A DNA stretch of 64,000 bases from Campanula takesimana (Eukaryota > Streptophyta > Magnoliopsida > Asterales > Campanulaceae): NCBI GenBank assembly GCA_026119855.1, contig JAOWBW010000038.1, positions 2,283,824-2,347,823 of the forward strand, given 5' to 3'. Made by a program: the position numbers and the translations under genes. The notes below the pieces were generated by a model, which saw only the letters and a list, made by a program, of their open reading frames with translations, had not been told where the DNA came from and made no database searches. Numbering within the stretch: the stretch's first letter is position 1; every line of letters begins with the position of its first letter. Of the stretch, positions 22,296-33,092 are shown piece after piece.

Positions 22296-24620
22296 GTTCT
22301 GAGATTCATGTCTCAGACTCTTAGAAACACTGAGAATCATGTCTCAAACCTATAAAAACACTAAAAGTCATATCATAAATGTATAAAAACACTGAGAGAC
22401 ATGTCGTATGCCTATAAAAACATTGAAAGTCATGTCACATACCTATAAAAACACTTAGAACCATATCACATACCTATAAAAACACTTAGAACCATGTCAC
22501 ACACCAATAAAAACATTTAGAACCATATCACATACCTATAAAAACACTTGGAACCATGTCATATGCCAATTAAAACACTTAGAACCACGTCACATACCTA
22601 TAAAAACACTGAAAGACATGTCACATACATATAAAAAACACTTAGAAACGTATCACATACCTCTAAAAACATTGAGAGCCATGTCACAAAGCTATAAAAA
22701 CACTTAGAGTCATGCCGCAGACCTATAAAAACTCTGAGATACATGTCACAAACCTATAAAAACATTGAGAGTCATGTCTCTGACTTGTAAAAACACTAAG
22801 ATACATGTCACATACATATAAAAACACTGAGAGCTATGTCACATACCTATAAAAATACTGAGACAGGTGTCTCAGACCTATAAAAGCACTGAGAGATATA
22901 TCTCAAACCTATAAAAACACTGAGAGACGTGTCTCAGACCTATAAAAACACTGAGAGACGTATCTCAGACCTATAAAAACACTGAGAGACATATCTCAGA
23001 CCTATAGAAACACTGAGAGACGTGTCGCAGACCTATAAAAACACTGAGAGTCATCTCGTAGACCTATAAAAACACTGAGAGACATGTCACACCTATAAAA
23101 ACACTAAGAGACATGTTCTATACTTATAAAAACACTAAGAAACATGTCACATACCTTTAGACACACTGAAAGTTATGTCGCACACCTATAAAAACACTGA
23201 GTGACATGTCGCACACCTATAAAAACACTGAGAGACATGTCACATACCTATAAAAACACAGAGCCATGCCGCAAAACTATAAAAACACTGAGATACATAT
23301 CACAGACCTATTAAAAAAAACACTGCGACAAGTGTCTCAGACTTATAAAACAGTGAGAGACATATCTCAAACCTATAGAAACACTGAGTATCATGTCACA
23401 GACCTATAAAAACAATGAGAGACATGTCTCAAACCAATAAAAACACGGAGAGGCATGTCACATACCTATTAAAACACCGAGAGCCATGTCGCAGACCTAT
23501 AAAAACATTGAGATATATGTCAGAGACCTATAAAAACACTGAGAGACATGTCTCAGACTTATAAAAACCCTAAGAGACATGTCTCGTACGTATAAAACAT
23601 CCGAGAGTCATGCCACATACTTATAAAAACATTGAGAGGTGTGTCGCAGACCTATAAAAATACTGAGAGACATGTCACATACCTATAAAAACACTGAGAG
23701 ACATGTCTCAGACCTATAAAACACTGAAATCCATGTCACAAACCTATAAAAACATTGAAAGTCATGTCACAAACCTATAAAAACATTGAGAGCCATGTCA
23801 CAGACCTATAAAAACACTGAGAGTCATGTCTCAGACCTATAAAAACACTGAAAGCCATGTCACAAACCTATAAAAATAATGTGAGCCATGTCACAAACCT
23901 ATAAAAAAAACATTGAGAGTCATGTCACATACCTATAAAGACACTGAGATACATGTCACAGACATATAAAAACACTAAAAGACATGTCTCAGACCTATAA
24001 AAAACCCTAAAAGACATATCTCATACCTATAAAAACACTGAGAGCCATATTAAAGACCTACTCCCTCCATCTCAGTTTAATGTTCTTACTTTTATTTTTG
24101 GTATGTCCCAGTTTAAGGTTCATAGTTGCTTTATTCCTTAAATGGCAAAGGATGAATATTGTTTTGGACATCTTTGTCCTCATAAAGTTCATATATTACA
24201 AAAAAACTATCACTCATCCATCTACTTTTCACTCACTTGCTTTATGAATAGACAATTATATCCTTCACACACTATTATTGTTGACACAAATTTGTCTTGG
24301 TTTCTTAATAAGCGTGTAAAGTCAAACTCAGAACCTTAAACCGGGACGGAGGGAGTATAAAAACACTGAAAGATGTGTTGCAGACCTATAAAAATACTAA
24401 GTGACATGTCACAGACCCATAAAAACACTGAAAGTCATGTCTCAATCCTATAAAACATTGAAAGTCATGTCACAAACCTATAAACATTAAGAGCCATGTT
24501 ACAAATCTATAAAAACATTGAGAGTCATGTCACAGACCTATAAAAACACCGAGATACATGTCATAGACATATAAAAATACTGAGTGTCATGTCTCAAACC
24601 TATAAAAACCCTAAAAGACA
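22296..24620. repeat. Minisatellite: about 65 units of 31 bp with a palindromic core
   Basis: Tandem units of 31 bp, typified by CCTATAAAAACACTGAGAGA followed by CATGTCTCAGA, run from about 22296 to 24620. Spacing between successive CCTATAAAAA words in the best-kept part (for example 22939, 22970, 23001) is exactly 31. Units vary in the second half, the main versions being CATGTCTCAGA and CATGTCACATA. The intact version contains the perfect palindrome GAGACATGTCTC. The array is interrupted once by a MITE (24061-24355). Few-base insertions occur in A runs (for example near 23310 and 23905). No coding frame runs through it. Confidence 0.95.
24061..24355. mobile_element. Stowaway-type MITE inserted in the minisatellite
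   Basis: This is 295 bp with ends CTCCCTCCATCTCAGTTTAA and, mirrored from the right, CTCCCTCCGTCCCGGTTTAA. It is flanked by TA at 24059-24060 and 24356-24357. Removing it with one TA restores a regular array unit (AGACC-TA-TAAAAACAC), so both borders are exact. Confidence 0.95.
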
Positions 24621-24758
24621 TAGTGAGTTAGTGACCAATCCCTATATATTTGGCACAATTTATTAGAGCCATTTATTTACCATTTATACAACTTTTCTTC
24701 TAGTTATTCTTAATTTTTATCAAAGTTTTTTTAACTCAAAATGTTTCATAATACTATA

Positions 24759-25196
24759 CTCCCTCCGTCCCATTTGAAGCTTCACCATTTTGATGATGGA
24801 CAAAAAATAAGAAAAGTGATAAGTGTAAGAAAGGTTGTGAGAAAGAAGAAGTTAGTGGATATAACAAGGGGGACTACAATATTACAATTTAAATATATGA
24901 GGGAGAAAATTAGTGGGTATGACAAGTGAGACCTATAATTTATATATGTGAGAGGAAGAAGTGAGTGGGGTCGACAAGTGCAGCCCACTTTTTTACCATC
25001 TTAGAAAATAGGGGTGGCAAATTGGGTACTTTGGGTTTATCCATTAAAGTTAAAACACCCGGGTAACCCAATGGATTTTTAACTTTAATGGGTAAACCCA
25101 AAGTACCCAATTTGCCACCCCTATTAGGAAATAATGAAGTTTTTAACGAGACACCCATTTTGGTGAAAGGTAAAGCTTCTACCGGGATGGAGGGAG
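24759..25196. mobile_element. Stowaway-type MITE carrying a nested insertion
   Basis: The ends are CTCCCTCCGTCCCATTTGAA and, mirrored, CTCCCTCCATCCCGGTAGAA, with TA on both sides (24757-24758 and 25197-25198). Without the 115-bp foldback element inside, it would be about 315 bp. No protein is encoded. Confidence 0.9.
25009..25123. mobile_element. 115-bp foldback hAT-type MITE nested in the Stowaway MITE
   Basis: The two arms of about 47 bp starting TAGGGGTGGCAAATTGGG are inverted copies of each other with about one mismatch. The loop contains a further GGGTAACCC word. The flanking 8-bp repeats are TTAGAAAA (25001-25008) and TTAGGAAA (25124-25131), differing at one base. The termini and 8-bp duplication indicate the hAT superfamily. 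It could form an almost perfect hairpin. Confidence 0.9.
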
Positions 25197-25320
25197 TATT
25201 TATCTCAAAATAAATGTCAGAAATTGTTCTTTATCAAAATGAAATTTTAGATATTCATTTTGAAACGAAGAGAAGATCATTTAAAGAAATTTCTTTGTGC
25301 ACAATTTTTTTAAAGCAATA

Positions 25321-25601
25321 CTCCATCCGTTTCATGTGAGTTGAGACAAAAAAAGGGCACAATAATTAAGAGAAAGTAGTGAATGTGTGGTGGAAAATGA
25401 AGAGAGAGAATTAGTGAGGTAAATAGTAGTGTTGGTTGGATAAAATGAGTGGTGGAAAATAAAGAGAGAGAATTAGTGGGGTTAAATGGGTGGGGTTGGG
25501 TGATTATAAAATATTAAAAAGTTTGCCATTTTGGGTGGTCTCAATTGAGGTGAAACGGACGAAAATAGAAATAAGTCTCAATTCACATGAAACGGAGGGA
25601 G
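25321..25601. mobile_element. Stowaway-type MITE (family with GTTTCATGTGA ends), copy 1
   Basis: The ends CTCCATCCGTTTCATGTGAG and, mirrored, CTCCCTCCGTTTCATGTGAA are flanked by TA. Copies of the same family lie at 27380-27648 and 27780-28056. The interior carries two similar AGAGAGAATTAGTG blocks. Confidence 0.9.
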
Positions 25602-25659
25602 TAAATATAAAGATGGAGGACTAAATTATAAAATAAAAAAAAATCTCATTAACACCCTC

Positions 25660-26340
25660 CCCTAATATCCGGACCACGCCAGTCTTTAACTCCTAGAAAG
25701 TATAACAAAGTCTGTATCTTCTTCTTCTCCGACCTTCCCCGCCCGGCCGCCGTGCTTACCGTGCCCCTACCGCCGTCCCCACCGCCGCCCCCACCCTTCC
25801 AGATCGATGAGGTCATCTCGCTCTTCGTCAATAGCCACGCCAACCCCCATTCCCAAGCCGTCCTACTCCGTCGTCTTCTCCGATCTCGTCCATTTCTTCT
25901 ATGTTTATTCTCCTTTACTGCTCAATCTCTTTCTCTCTTTCTCTGTCTCAAGATTCAGAACTAGATCAGATTAGATCTATATTTACATCCACCGTGTAGA
26001 TCTAGATCTGAATTTGTTTCTCTATGTGATTTTTGTGCATTTCTGGGTTTGTCGAAGATTCCGAAATTTGTTTCTCAAAATTCCGAAATTATGCATTACT
26101 GGGTTTGTTGTGTGTTTAGTTATTTTGATGTTCCTTGTGTTCAAGTGAAACTAAATACCATCATTACTAGATGCTGCTACTCCAGCAGGAATCCTCCAGT
26201 AGAAAAAAAGAAGGCGAGTTCCGTTTCTGGTTGAGAAGTCTGGGGGACGTGATCCGTCTACCGATTCTGTGGTTTTTTATTGCTTCTTCTTCTTCTTCAT
26301 GTTAATTTGATGGGGGTTATCTAACCCGAAGCATATGACG
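25660..26340 (+). other. GC-rich segment, possible captured first exon of an unknown gene
   Basis: A short GC-rich stretch (about 25735-25890) stands out from its AT-rich surroundings. One plus-strand frame reads from ATG at 25752: a Pro-rich start, then FQIDEVISLFVNSHANPHSQ and an Arg/Leu-rich stretch, before running into T-rich, intron-like sequence after about 25895. I do not recognise the protein. No second exon was found before 26730. It may be a gene fragment carried or left by a transposon, or the first exon of a degraded gene. The opposite-strand Gly-rich frame is a shadow of the same composition. Confidence 0.35.
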
Positions 26341-26731
26341 ATGAAGGAGGATGGTTAGCGTATTAGGGTTGGGTGGGGGTAGTTTCGGGATTACAGTATC
26401 TCATTAAAAAAATAAAGGACCTAATAGAAATAAATATTTCATCTGGTGGACCTGAGAGAAATAAACTAAAATGTTTGTCCTATTTAAAAAAATTGTTTTA
26501 ATTAGAGGACTTTTGAGAAATTTTTCCTTAAATAAATATGTCACTTTAATTATTCTAATAAAATTGTAAAGATTGTTATAGATACAAATTTTAGTGATTT
26601 ATCATTAATATTTTCTAAAACTTTACTTAAATAATTAGATTAACTTTAGTGTTTAGTCAAATTTTGCTTGTGTTAACTAAAAGAATCAAACACAATCACT
26701 ATAAATGTATAAATGAGTGAATTTACACAGA

Positions 26732-26878
26732 ATTTTTTAGGGGAAACTAGTTCTTTTATAATTTATAAAAAATTATATTTTTATTGGGTTTAAGGTATAG
26801 GGTTTAAAATTTAGGGTTTAAGGGTTTAAAAGTGAAATTTTTATAACTTATGGAGGAACTAGTTTCCACCTAAACCTA
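26732..26878. mobile_element. MITE-like element with telomere-like core, copy A
   Basis: Imperfect inverted arms (AGGGGAAACTAGTTC on the left; on the right the mirror of GGTGGAAACTAGTTCCTCCA and the neighbouring TTATAAAAA) enclose degenerate repeats of TTTAGGG (about 26795-26845). Two similar copies lie at 43381-43546 and 47435-47605. The superfamily is unknown and no clear target duplication was found. Confidence 0.6.
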
Positions 26879-27379
26879 CTCTAGTTTATACTCCCTCCGA
26901 CCCAGCAGAAGTGAAACTCCTTTCTCTATTGGGTCATCCCACCACAAGTGAGACTGCCCAAATGAGAATATTTTAATATATTTATATTAACTCTATCACA
27001 CTATTTAACCCTACTCATTCTCTCTATTTATTTTTCACAACTCAATTTTATTCAAACCAATACTATTATTTACCTTACTCATTCTCTCTTTTCATTTTCT
27101 ACCACACATATACTTCATTTTCTTAATTTCTTAATTATTATGTCAATCCTATAGTACGAATGAGTATCTAGCAATCGAATATCACTACACATGAATCCTA
27201 TACATAGTGCCTCATGCATAAAGAGGGAGTGGCCGTAGTTCATGACAAGGTAATTATGTCTAGAAAATTACATGGACATGGTCGGGTCATAATCATCATA
27301 TGTTGGACAAAAAATAAGATTGGTGTTATTGTGCAAATCATACGTGTATATAACTATACTCTATACATATACTGACATA
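26879..27379. other. Non-genic stretch with a truncated MITE
   Basis: The left end of a Stowaway-type element (CTCCCTCCGACCCAGCAGAA) lies at about 26892 and related sequence continues to about 27140, but a matching right end is missing. No gene is seen. Confidence 0.5.
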
Positions 27380-27648
27380 CTCCCTCCGTTTTATGTGAAT
27401 TGAGACAAAAAAAATGGTACAATAATTAAGAGAAAGTAGTGAATGCGTGGTGAAAAATGAAGAGAGAATGAGTGGGGTAAATAGTAGTGTTGGTTGGATA
27501 AAATGAGTGATGGAAAATGAAGAGAGAATTAGTGTGGGTGGGGTTGAGTGAATATAAAATATTAAAAAGTTTGTCATTTTGAGCATCTCAATTGAGGTGA
27601 AACGGACGAAAAGAGAAATAAGTCTCAATTCACATGAAACGGAGGGAG
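27380..27648. mobile_element. Stowaway-type MITE, copy 2 of the GTTTCATGTGA family
   Basis: The ends CTCCCTCCGTTTTATGTGAA and the mirrored CTCCCTCCGTTTCATGTGAA are flanked by TA (27378-27379 and 27649-27650). It is closely similar to the copies at 25321 and 27780. Confidence 0.92.
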
Positions 27649-27779
27649 TATGTGTTAGATATAGTAGTAGTCATGCCATTATTGAGTTTGTTCCATCAAA
27701 TCAATAATCAAATTTGATTGAATAAAATCTCAATTTTATCAAATTTTTGCGGTAACATGTATTACATGTCAAAATCATA

Positions 27780-28056
27780 CTCCCTCCGTTTCATGTGAAT
27801 TGAGACAAAAAAAAAAGCATAATAATTAAGAGAAAGTAGTGAATGTGTGGTGGAAAATGAAGAGAGAGAATGAGTGGGGTAAATAGTAGTATTGGTTGGA
27901 TAAAATGAGTGGTGAAAAACGAATAGAGAGAATTAGTGGGGTTAAATAGTTGGGGTTGGGTGAATATAAAATACGTATTAAAAAGTTTACTATTTTGGAC
28001 AGTCTCAATTGAGGTGAAACAAACGAAAAAGAAAATAAGTCTCAATTCAGAGGTAG
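27780..28056. mobile_element. Stowaway-type MITE, copy 3 of the GTTTCATGTGA family
   Basis: The left end is CTCCCTCCGTTTCATGTGAA. The right end is shortened (CAATTCAGAGGTAG) but still followed by TA. The interior matches copies 1 and 2. Confidence 0.85.
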
Positions 28057-28598
28057 TATATCTAAGCATGATTTGAGTTAAAAATAATAATAAAAAATGT
28101 ATTGGACCAAACTTTTAAAATTAATTTTTTAGCCTTGAGAGTATTTGTAAAACTATCTATTTATGAGATAAAATCAAATTATACTTCTTTATCAAAAATT
28201 TACATTATAATTAGAGTGAGATACAATTTATATCACTTTTAATTCTTGTATCATACTGAGTTAAGTTTAATCAAGCTTGTCAATTAAGTTAAGTGTTCAA
28301 GCGTCGAGTGTATCGGCGGGTGGTGTAGCAACTCATGAACTCATAAAAGTGGTTTTCTAGGTGCATTCTTGTGGGTGTGATTGGCAATGCTAACCTTACG
28401 GAAAAAAGTTTATAAAATGAAGGATACAAGATGTGGTTGCGATATTTTATTGGTCACATCAATAGTAAAACCGACACACTTTAATTAAAAATACCAAAAC
28501 AATTATGACACCATATTTTTAGCCATCTTTTGTAACTTTATTATTTCCCTGTCTAAAAAAGATAGAGCCAGTTAATTCGCATTTTTTTTTTCCTTTTT
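28057..28598. other. Non-genic AT-rich stretch
   Basis: No gene, repeat or regulatory site could be supported here. It is the left flank of the copia insertion and ends in the target site GCATA (28599-28603). Confidence 0.5.
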
Positions 28599-28603
28599 GC
28601 ATA

Positions 28604-29573
28604 TGTTAGTGCAGACAGAGGTGTTACCTCAGATGTTGCCACTGATAGTCTAAGTGTTGTGACGAAAATACTTTGTAATTTGACATTTCTTTCTAATATA
28701 ATTTTATACTAATGTCCTAATATTATTGTCTAGATGTTGGTCCATATTTCAGGTTATAATAAAGTTGATTTAAGGAGCTAAAAACGTGGAGAAGAAATTA
28801 ATAAAGATTTATTTATAAATGGCGAGTTATTGAAGGAGTTACAAACATATTTAACATGTGTTAAATATGTTAAATATGGAGAAGACCAAGTCCAAGGTTT
28901 GTTGCTGATCAAATGGATGAAGTACAAGGCATGGGAAGCATGGAGTACAAGAAGGAGAAGCTTAGACTTGGGCAAAAAGAATTCGGTTGAGATAATTATG
29001 GAAGTTGGACCGAGTCAAGCTTGGATTGTGGAGAAGAAGTTCACACATGATCTCCCACTCTCCTCACACGTTTACAACAGCCCATGGCTGTTTCTTTGTG
29101 TAGCCTCCAAGAATTTGTGGCTATATAAAGTGCTTGGATGAAGACATTGAAGACAAGCCAAAATTTACACACATCCATAGCACAAGAACAAAGTACTTCT
29201 TGGCTCCTTTGTATCCTTCCTCCCATACACTCTTTTCCACACTCAAATACTTCGGGTTTGAGTGTGTTTTGGCTAGGATAGGATCATTGTACTTTGTTTT
29301 TATTTTGGTTCCATAGAGCGTATATCATACTAGCTATAGGGAACCTTTTGACTTTGTAATTGGTATTGATTATAAAGTTTTCACCATTTAGGCATCTCAA
29401 GTTATATTTATATAACTTGAGAAAAATATATCTCTTGTGCTATTTATTTTTCCGCTGCAAAACTCTTATATTTTCGGGTGTGTGTATTCTGTCCGTCAGC
29501 GTGTGTTACCTGGGGTGTTACCTAACACTTGAGGTAACATCTGTTCTCAGAAAGCCTTTGACAAACAATTCCA
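28604..29573 (+). repeat. 5' LTR of the copia element
   Basis: It begins TGTTAGTGCAGACAGAGG and ends ACAAACAATTCCA, with the boundary set by comparison with the 3' LTR and its target duplication. GTGTTACC and GGTAACA words occur at both ends (about 28619 and 29506-29540). A TATA-like stretch (GGCTATATAAAG) lies at about 29119-29130. Confidence 0.92.
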
Positions 29574-29575
29574 AT

Positions 29576-29587
29576 TGGTATCAGAGC
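29576..29587 (+). promoter_or_regulatory. Primer-binding site of the copia element
   Basis: TGGTATCAGAGC, complementary to the 3' end of initiator tRNA-Met, lies two bases after the 5' LTR. Confidence 0.93.
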
Positions 29588-29627
29588 CCGGTCACTTGAC
29601 ATACTAAGTGGTTCGTTCCAGTTTGTC

Positions 29628-32600
29628 ATGGCTTTCGATCCTGCTAATCCCAATCAGAAACGTCTTCCTGTTTTAGACGGCTCGAATTATACTTATTGGA
29701 AGATCCGCCTACGCTCGCATATCAAATCAATTGATCTTCGGGCTTGGCGATCTATAACAAATGGTTACTCTCTTCCTATATTACCTCCAGATGAAGATGG
29801 TGACGTACAAGTCAAACCTGAATCTGAGTGGACTAATGAAGAGATTAATCTAGCGAATTTCAATGAAAAAGCACTTAATGCTATTTTTGAGTGGGTTGAT
29901 ATGCATATTTTCAAACTTATTCAAAATAGTTCCACTGCTCAAGAAGCATGGGAAACTTTACAAATGTTTTGTTAAGGTGATACTAGTGTGCGTGAAAATA
30001 AGCTTAGAACTCTCACTGGCAAATTTGAAAGGTTGAGGATGAGTGATAATGAAACTATTTCATCTTATTTTGAAAAATTGTTTGATATTGCAAATGAGTG
30101 TCAACTTTTGGGTGAACCTTTTACCAACAAACAACTTGTTTCAAAAGCTATTCGAACTCTCCCCGAGAGATTCAATATGAAAGTTTCATCTATTGAAGAA
30201 GCTCACAATCTTTCTACCATGAACATCAATTCTTTAATGAGCATTTTGAAAAATTTTGAGTCAAATCTCCTTGAACAAAGTGAGGCTTCTAAAGGCAAAA
30301 AATATTGCTTTGAAAGTGCAATCCTCAGATTTTTTAAAAGATGAAGATGAAATTTTTGAAGAATTGGATGAAAATGACAGTGTTGCTTTACTTGCTAGAA
30401 AATATAATGCTATGGTTAAAAAGTTTAACAATAAAAAGATGCAGGTAAAAGCAAAGGAGCAACAAACCAAGGTGTATGATTCGATGCCAAGAAGGACGTT
30501 CCCATCTACTCAAAAGTCAGCTCCAATGCGTAGGGCATCCTCAGATCAATCAAGATCTGATCCCAAATACATTGATTCAATTCAATGTCATGCTTGTTCG
30601 GGATGGGGTCACTATGCAAACGAGTGTGCCAACACACTAAGGAAAAAGGGAAAGAACCTATGGGTCTCCCTAAGTGACAATGAAGATGAGGGACCAGTCC
30701 AGGAGGTAGAACCTGATCAAACAAACATGTTTGTCACACTAAGTGACTCGGAGACTGAACATATTACCACAGATGTTATGCACACCGAGATAACATCTGA
30801 GACCACACCAGTCAGGTATAACAATTTCAGTTTAACTAACAATGTTTGTTTCATGGTTTCCACTAATATTGATGCAGGAAGTTCGCAAGAGGATGAGCTG
30901 AGCAAAGATGAACTCATTGCTGGGTTAAAGAACCTTTATGAGGAGTTGCTCAAGGAATGGAAGAAAGAGAACAAAATGGTTAAAACTTTAACCAAGATGA
31001 ATGATGGACTCAAGGCCTACTTGACTCGCTTGGAAGTTCAAGCATCCAAGAGGGATGCCGAGCTAGAGAAAGTCAAGGCCAAATTGACTTTAGCCGAAAC
31101 CACCTTGAAGAAAATCAACACCGGATCATCCAAATTGGATGAGATTCTCAATTTGAGTAAGCCTCTCAAAGCAGGTATTGGTTTCCGAGAATCATTAGAT
31201 AAAATTATTTCTTCTTTGAGTTGTGATGAACATGAAATATGTTTTGTGAAAGAACGTGCTTTTCATCAAAAAAAATTCTCTAATGACTCTTCTGACAAAA
31301 GAAAAGTGTGTCAATACTGTCACACCTCTGGACATTTTAAAAATAAGTGTAATACTCTTTCAAAGAAACAGTCCAGTTATTCTGTGTTACCTGAAGTGTT
31401 ACCCAGCACTCCAGATAACACATTCTGTCAGAAGGTCAAAAACACAAAAAAGAAGACATGGAAACCTAAGTCTAAATTGAGATGCGATGTTGTTTACACT
31501 TCCTTAAAAACAAATATTGAAGGATCATGGTACTTTGATAGTGGATGTTCACATCACATGACGGGAACAAAGTTGTTTTTGAAAGACTATGAATCTTTTC
31601 AAGGAGGTAGTGTAACTTATGGTGGTGGAAGTAAAAGCAATATAATAGGAAAAGGGGAACTAAATGTGACTGGTTTTCCTGCCTTAAAAAATGTCTTACA
31701 TGTAGATGGTCTTGTTGCTAATTTAATTAGTATTAGCCAACTTTGTGATGACAATTTAAAGGTAAAATTCAATAAAAATACTTGTGAAGTCTTTGATTAT
31801 ACTAACAATTGTGTGATGACAGGAATTAGATCAAGTGACAATTGTTATCTTGTTGAAGACAAACAGGTGTGCCATTTGGCAAAAATAGATGTCACTACAT
31901 TGTAGCATCAAAAGTTTGGACATACCAATTATCGAAACTTGAAGAACATTTTCAAGTTTGAGGCTGTCAAAGGAGTCCCTAAACTGAATCTTAATAACAA
32001 AATGGTTTGTGGAGACTGTCTTAAAAATGAGGAGACTCGTGTTACCCAGTGTGCTGCCCAACACCAAGAGCAACACTTCGGGACAACACATTGTTTTCAG
32101 CTTTTGCACATAGACTTGATGGGTCCAATCGAGGTAGAAAGCTTGGGAGGTAAGAGGTATATTTTTGTTATAGTTGATGATTTCTCTAGGTTTTCATGGG
32201 TATATTTCCTAAGAGAAAAATCTGAAACTTTAGATAAATTTAAACTCTTGCACTCCAAAATTAAAAACATGTTTTGCTCACTATTTTTCGTATAAGATCT
32301 AATCATGGAAAAGAATTTGCAAATGTTTCCTTTTATACTTTTTGTAAGAAAAAGGGGATAAACCATGATTTTTCGGTATCAAAATCACATCAACGGAATG
32401 GGGTGGCCGAAAAGAAAAATGGGACATTGCTTGATATGGCCCGTGTCATGTTATTTTCAAAACGGATTTCAAAAAGATTTTGGGCTGAAGCTTTGAGCAC
32501 GGCTTATCACATTTCAAATAGAGTTTTTCTAAGACCTGGTTTAACAATGACACCCTATGAGATTTTGAATGGGAAGAAACCACATGTACATTACTTCCAT

Positions 32601-33092
32601 GTGTTTGGGTGTGCATGTTTCATATTAAAAGACTGGGATTACTTAGCTAAGTTTTACTCTAAGAGTGATAAAGGCATTTTTCTTGGATATTCTCAAGACA
32701 ATCATGCATATCGAGTGTATAATTTAAGCTTGGGAACTATTCAAGAATCTGTGAACATTGTTTTTGACGATCTGTTAAGTGTCACAGATAAACCTGGTGA
32801 TTATCCTCTCATGATACAGATGGAACAACCTCAAAGTGAATTTGACATTTATGTTGGACCAGATGTTGGCCCCAGTGTTACCGCACCTAAGGCAACACCA
32901 GAGATAACACCAGAAGTCAGTCCAGTTGCAGAAAATGAAAATAATGAGGACTCCAATAGAGTAGATGATCCCGTCAGAAGAGTTCCCCCGTTGAAGATTC
33001 AAAAGAATCATCCTATATCCCAAGTGATAGGGAGATTAGACGAAGTGATACAAACTAGAGGTAAGGAACCGGTTAATTATCGAGACAGGTAA
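29628..33092 (+). pseudogene. Copia gag-protease-integrase polyprotein, broken
   Basis: It starts at ATG 29628 (MAFDPANPNQKR). Gag carries the SNYTYWKIRLRSHIKSID block and a nonsense codon at 29973-29975. A one-base loss in an A run near 30295-30303 shifts the frame. Two CCHC zinc knuckles follow (CHACSGWGHYANEC at about 30588 and CQYCHTSGHFKNKC at about 31309), with a coiled-coil-like stretch between them. The protease site is WYFDSGCSHHMT (about 31530). A nonsense codon lies at 31903-31905. The pre-integrase block and integrase core follow: HIDLMGP with the first Asp (about 32107), a frameshift near 32280, and SNHGKEF where the second catalytic Asp is expected (about 32300, now Asn). NGVAEKKN carries the Glu (about 32398). 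It ends at 33092, with no reverse transcriptase beyond. Confidence 0.92.

Noticed and set aside
22296..24620. CRISPR-like array
   Set aside because: The units are contiguous with no unique spacers, and the DNA is a plant genome. It is a minisatellite.
25649..25843. Gly-rich open frame on the minus strand
   Set aside because: It mirrors the Pro-rich plus-strand stretch and depends only on GC-rich composition.
28830..29141. 103-aa open frame repeated at 35617-35928
   Set aside because: It lies in both LTRs of the copia element, has no recognisable protein, and its duplication only reflects LTR identity.
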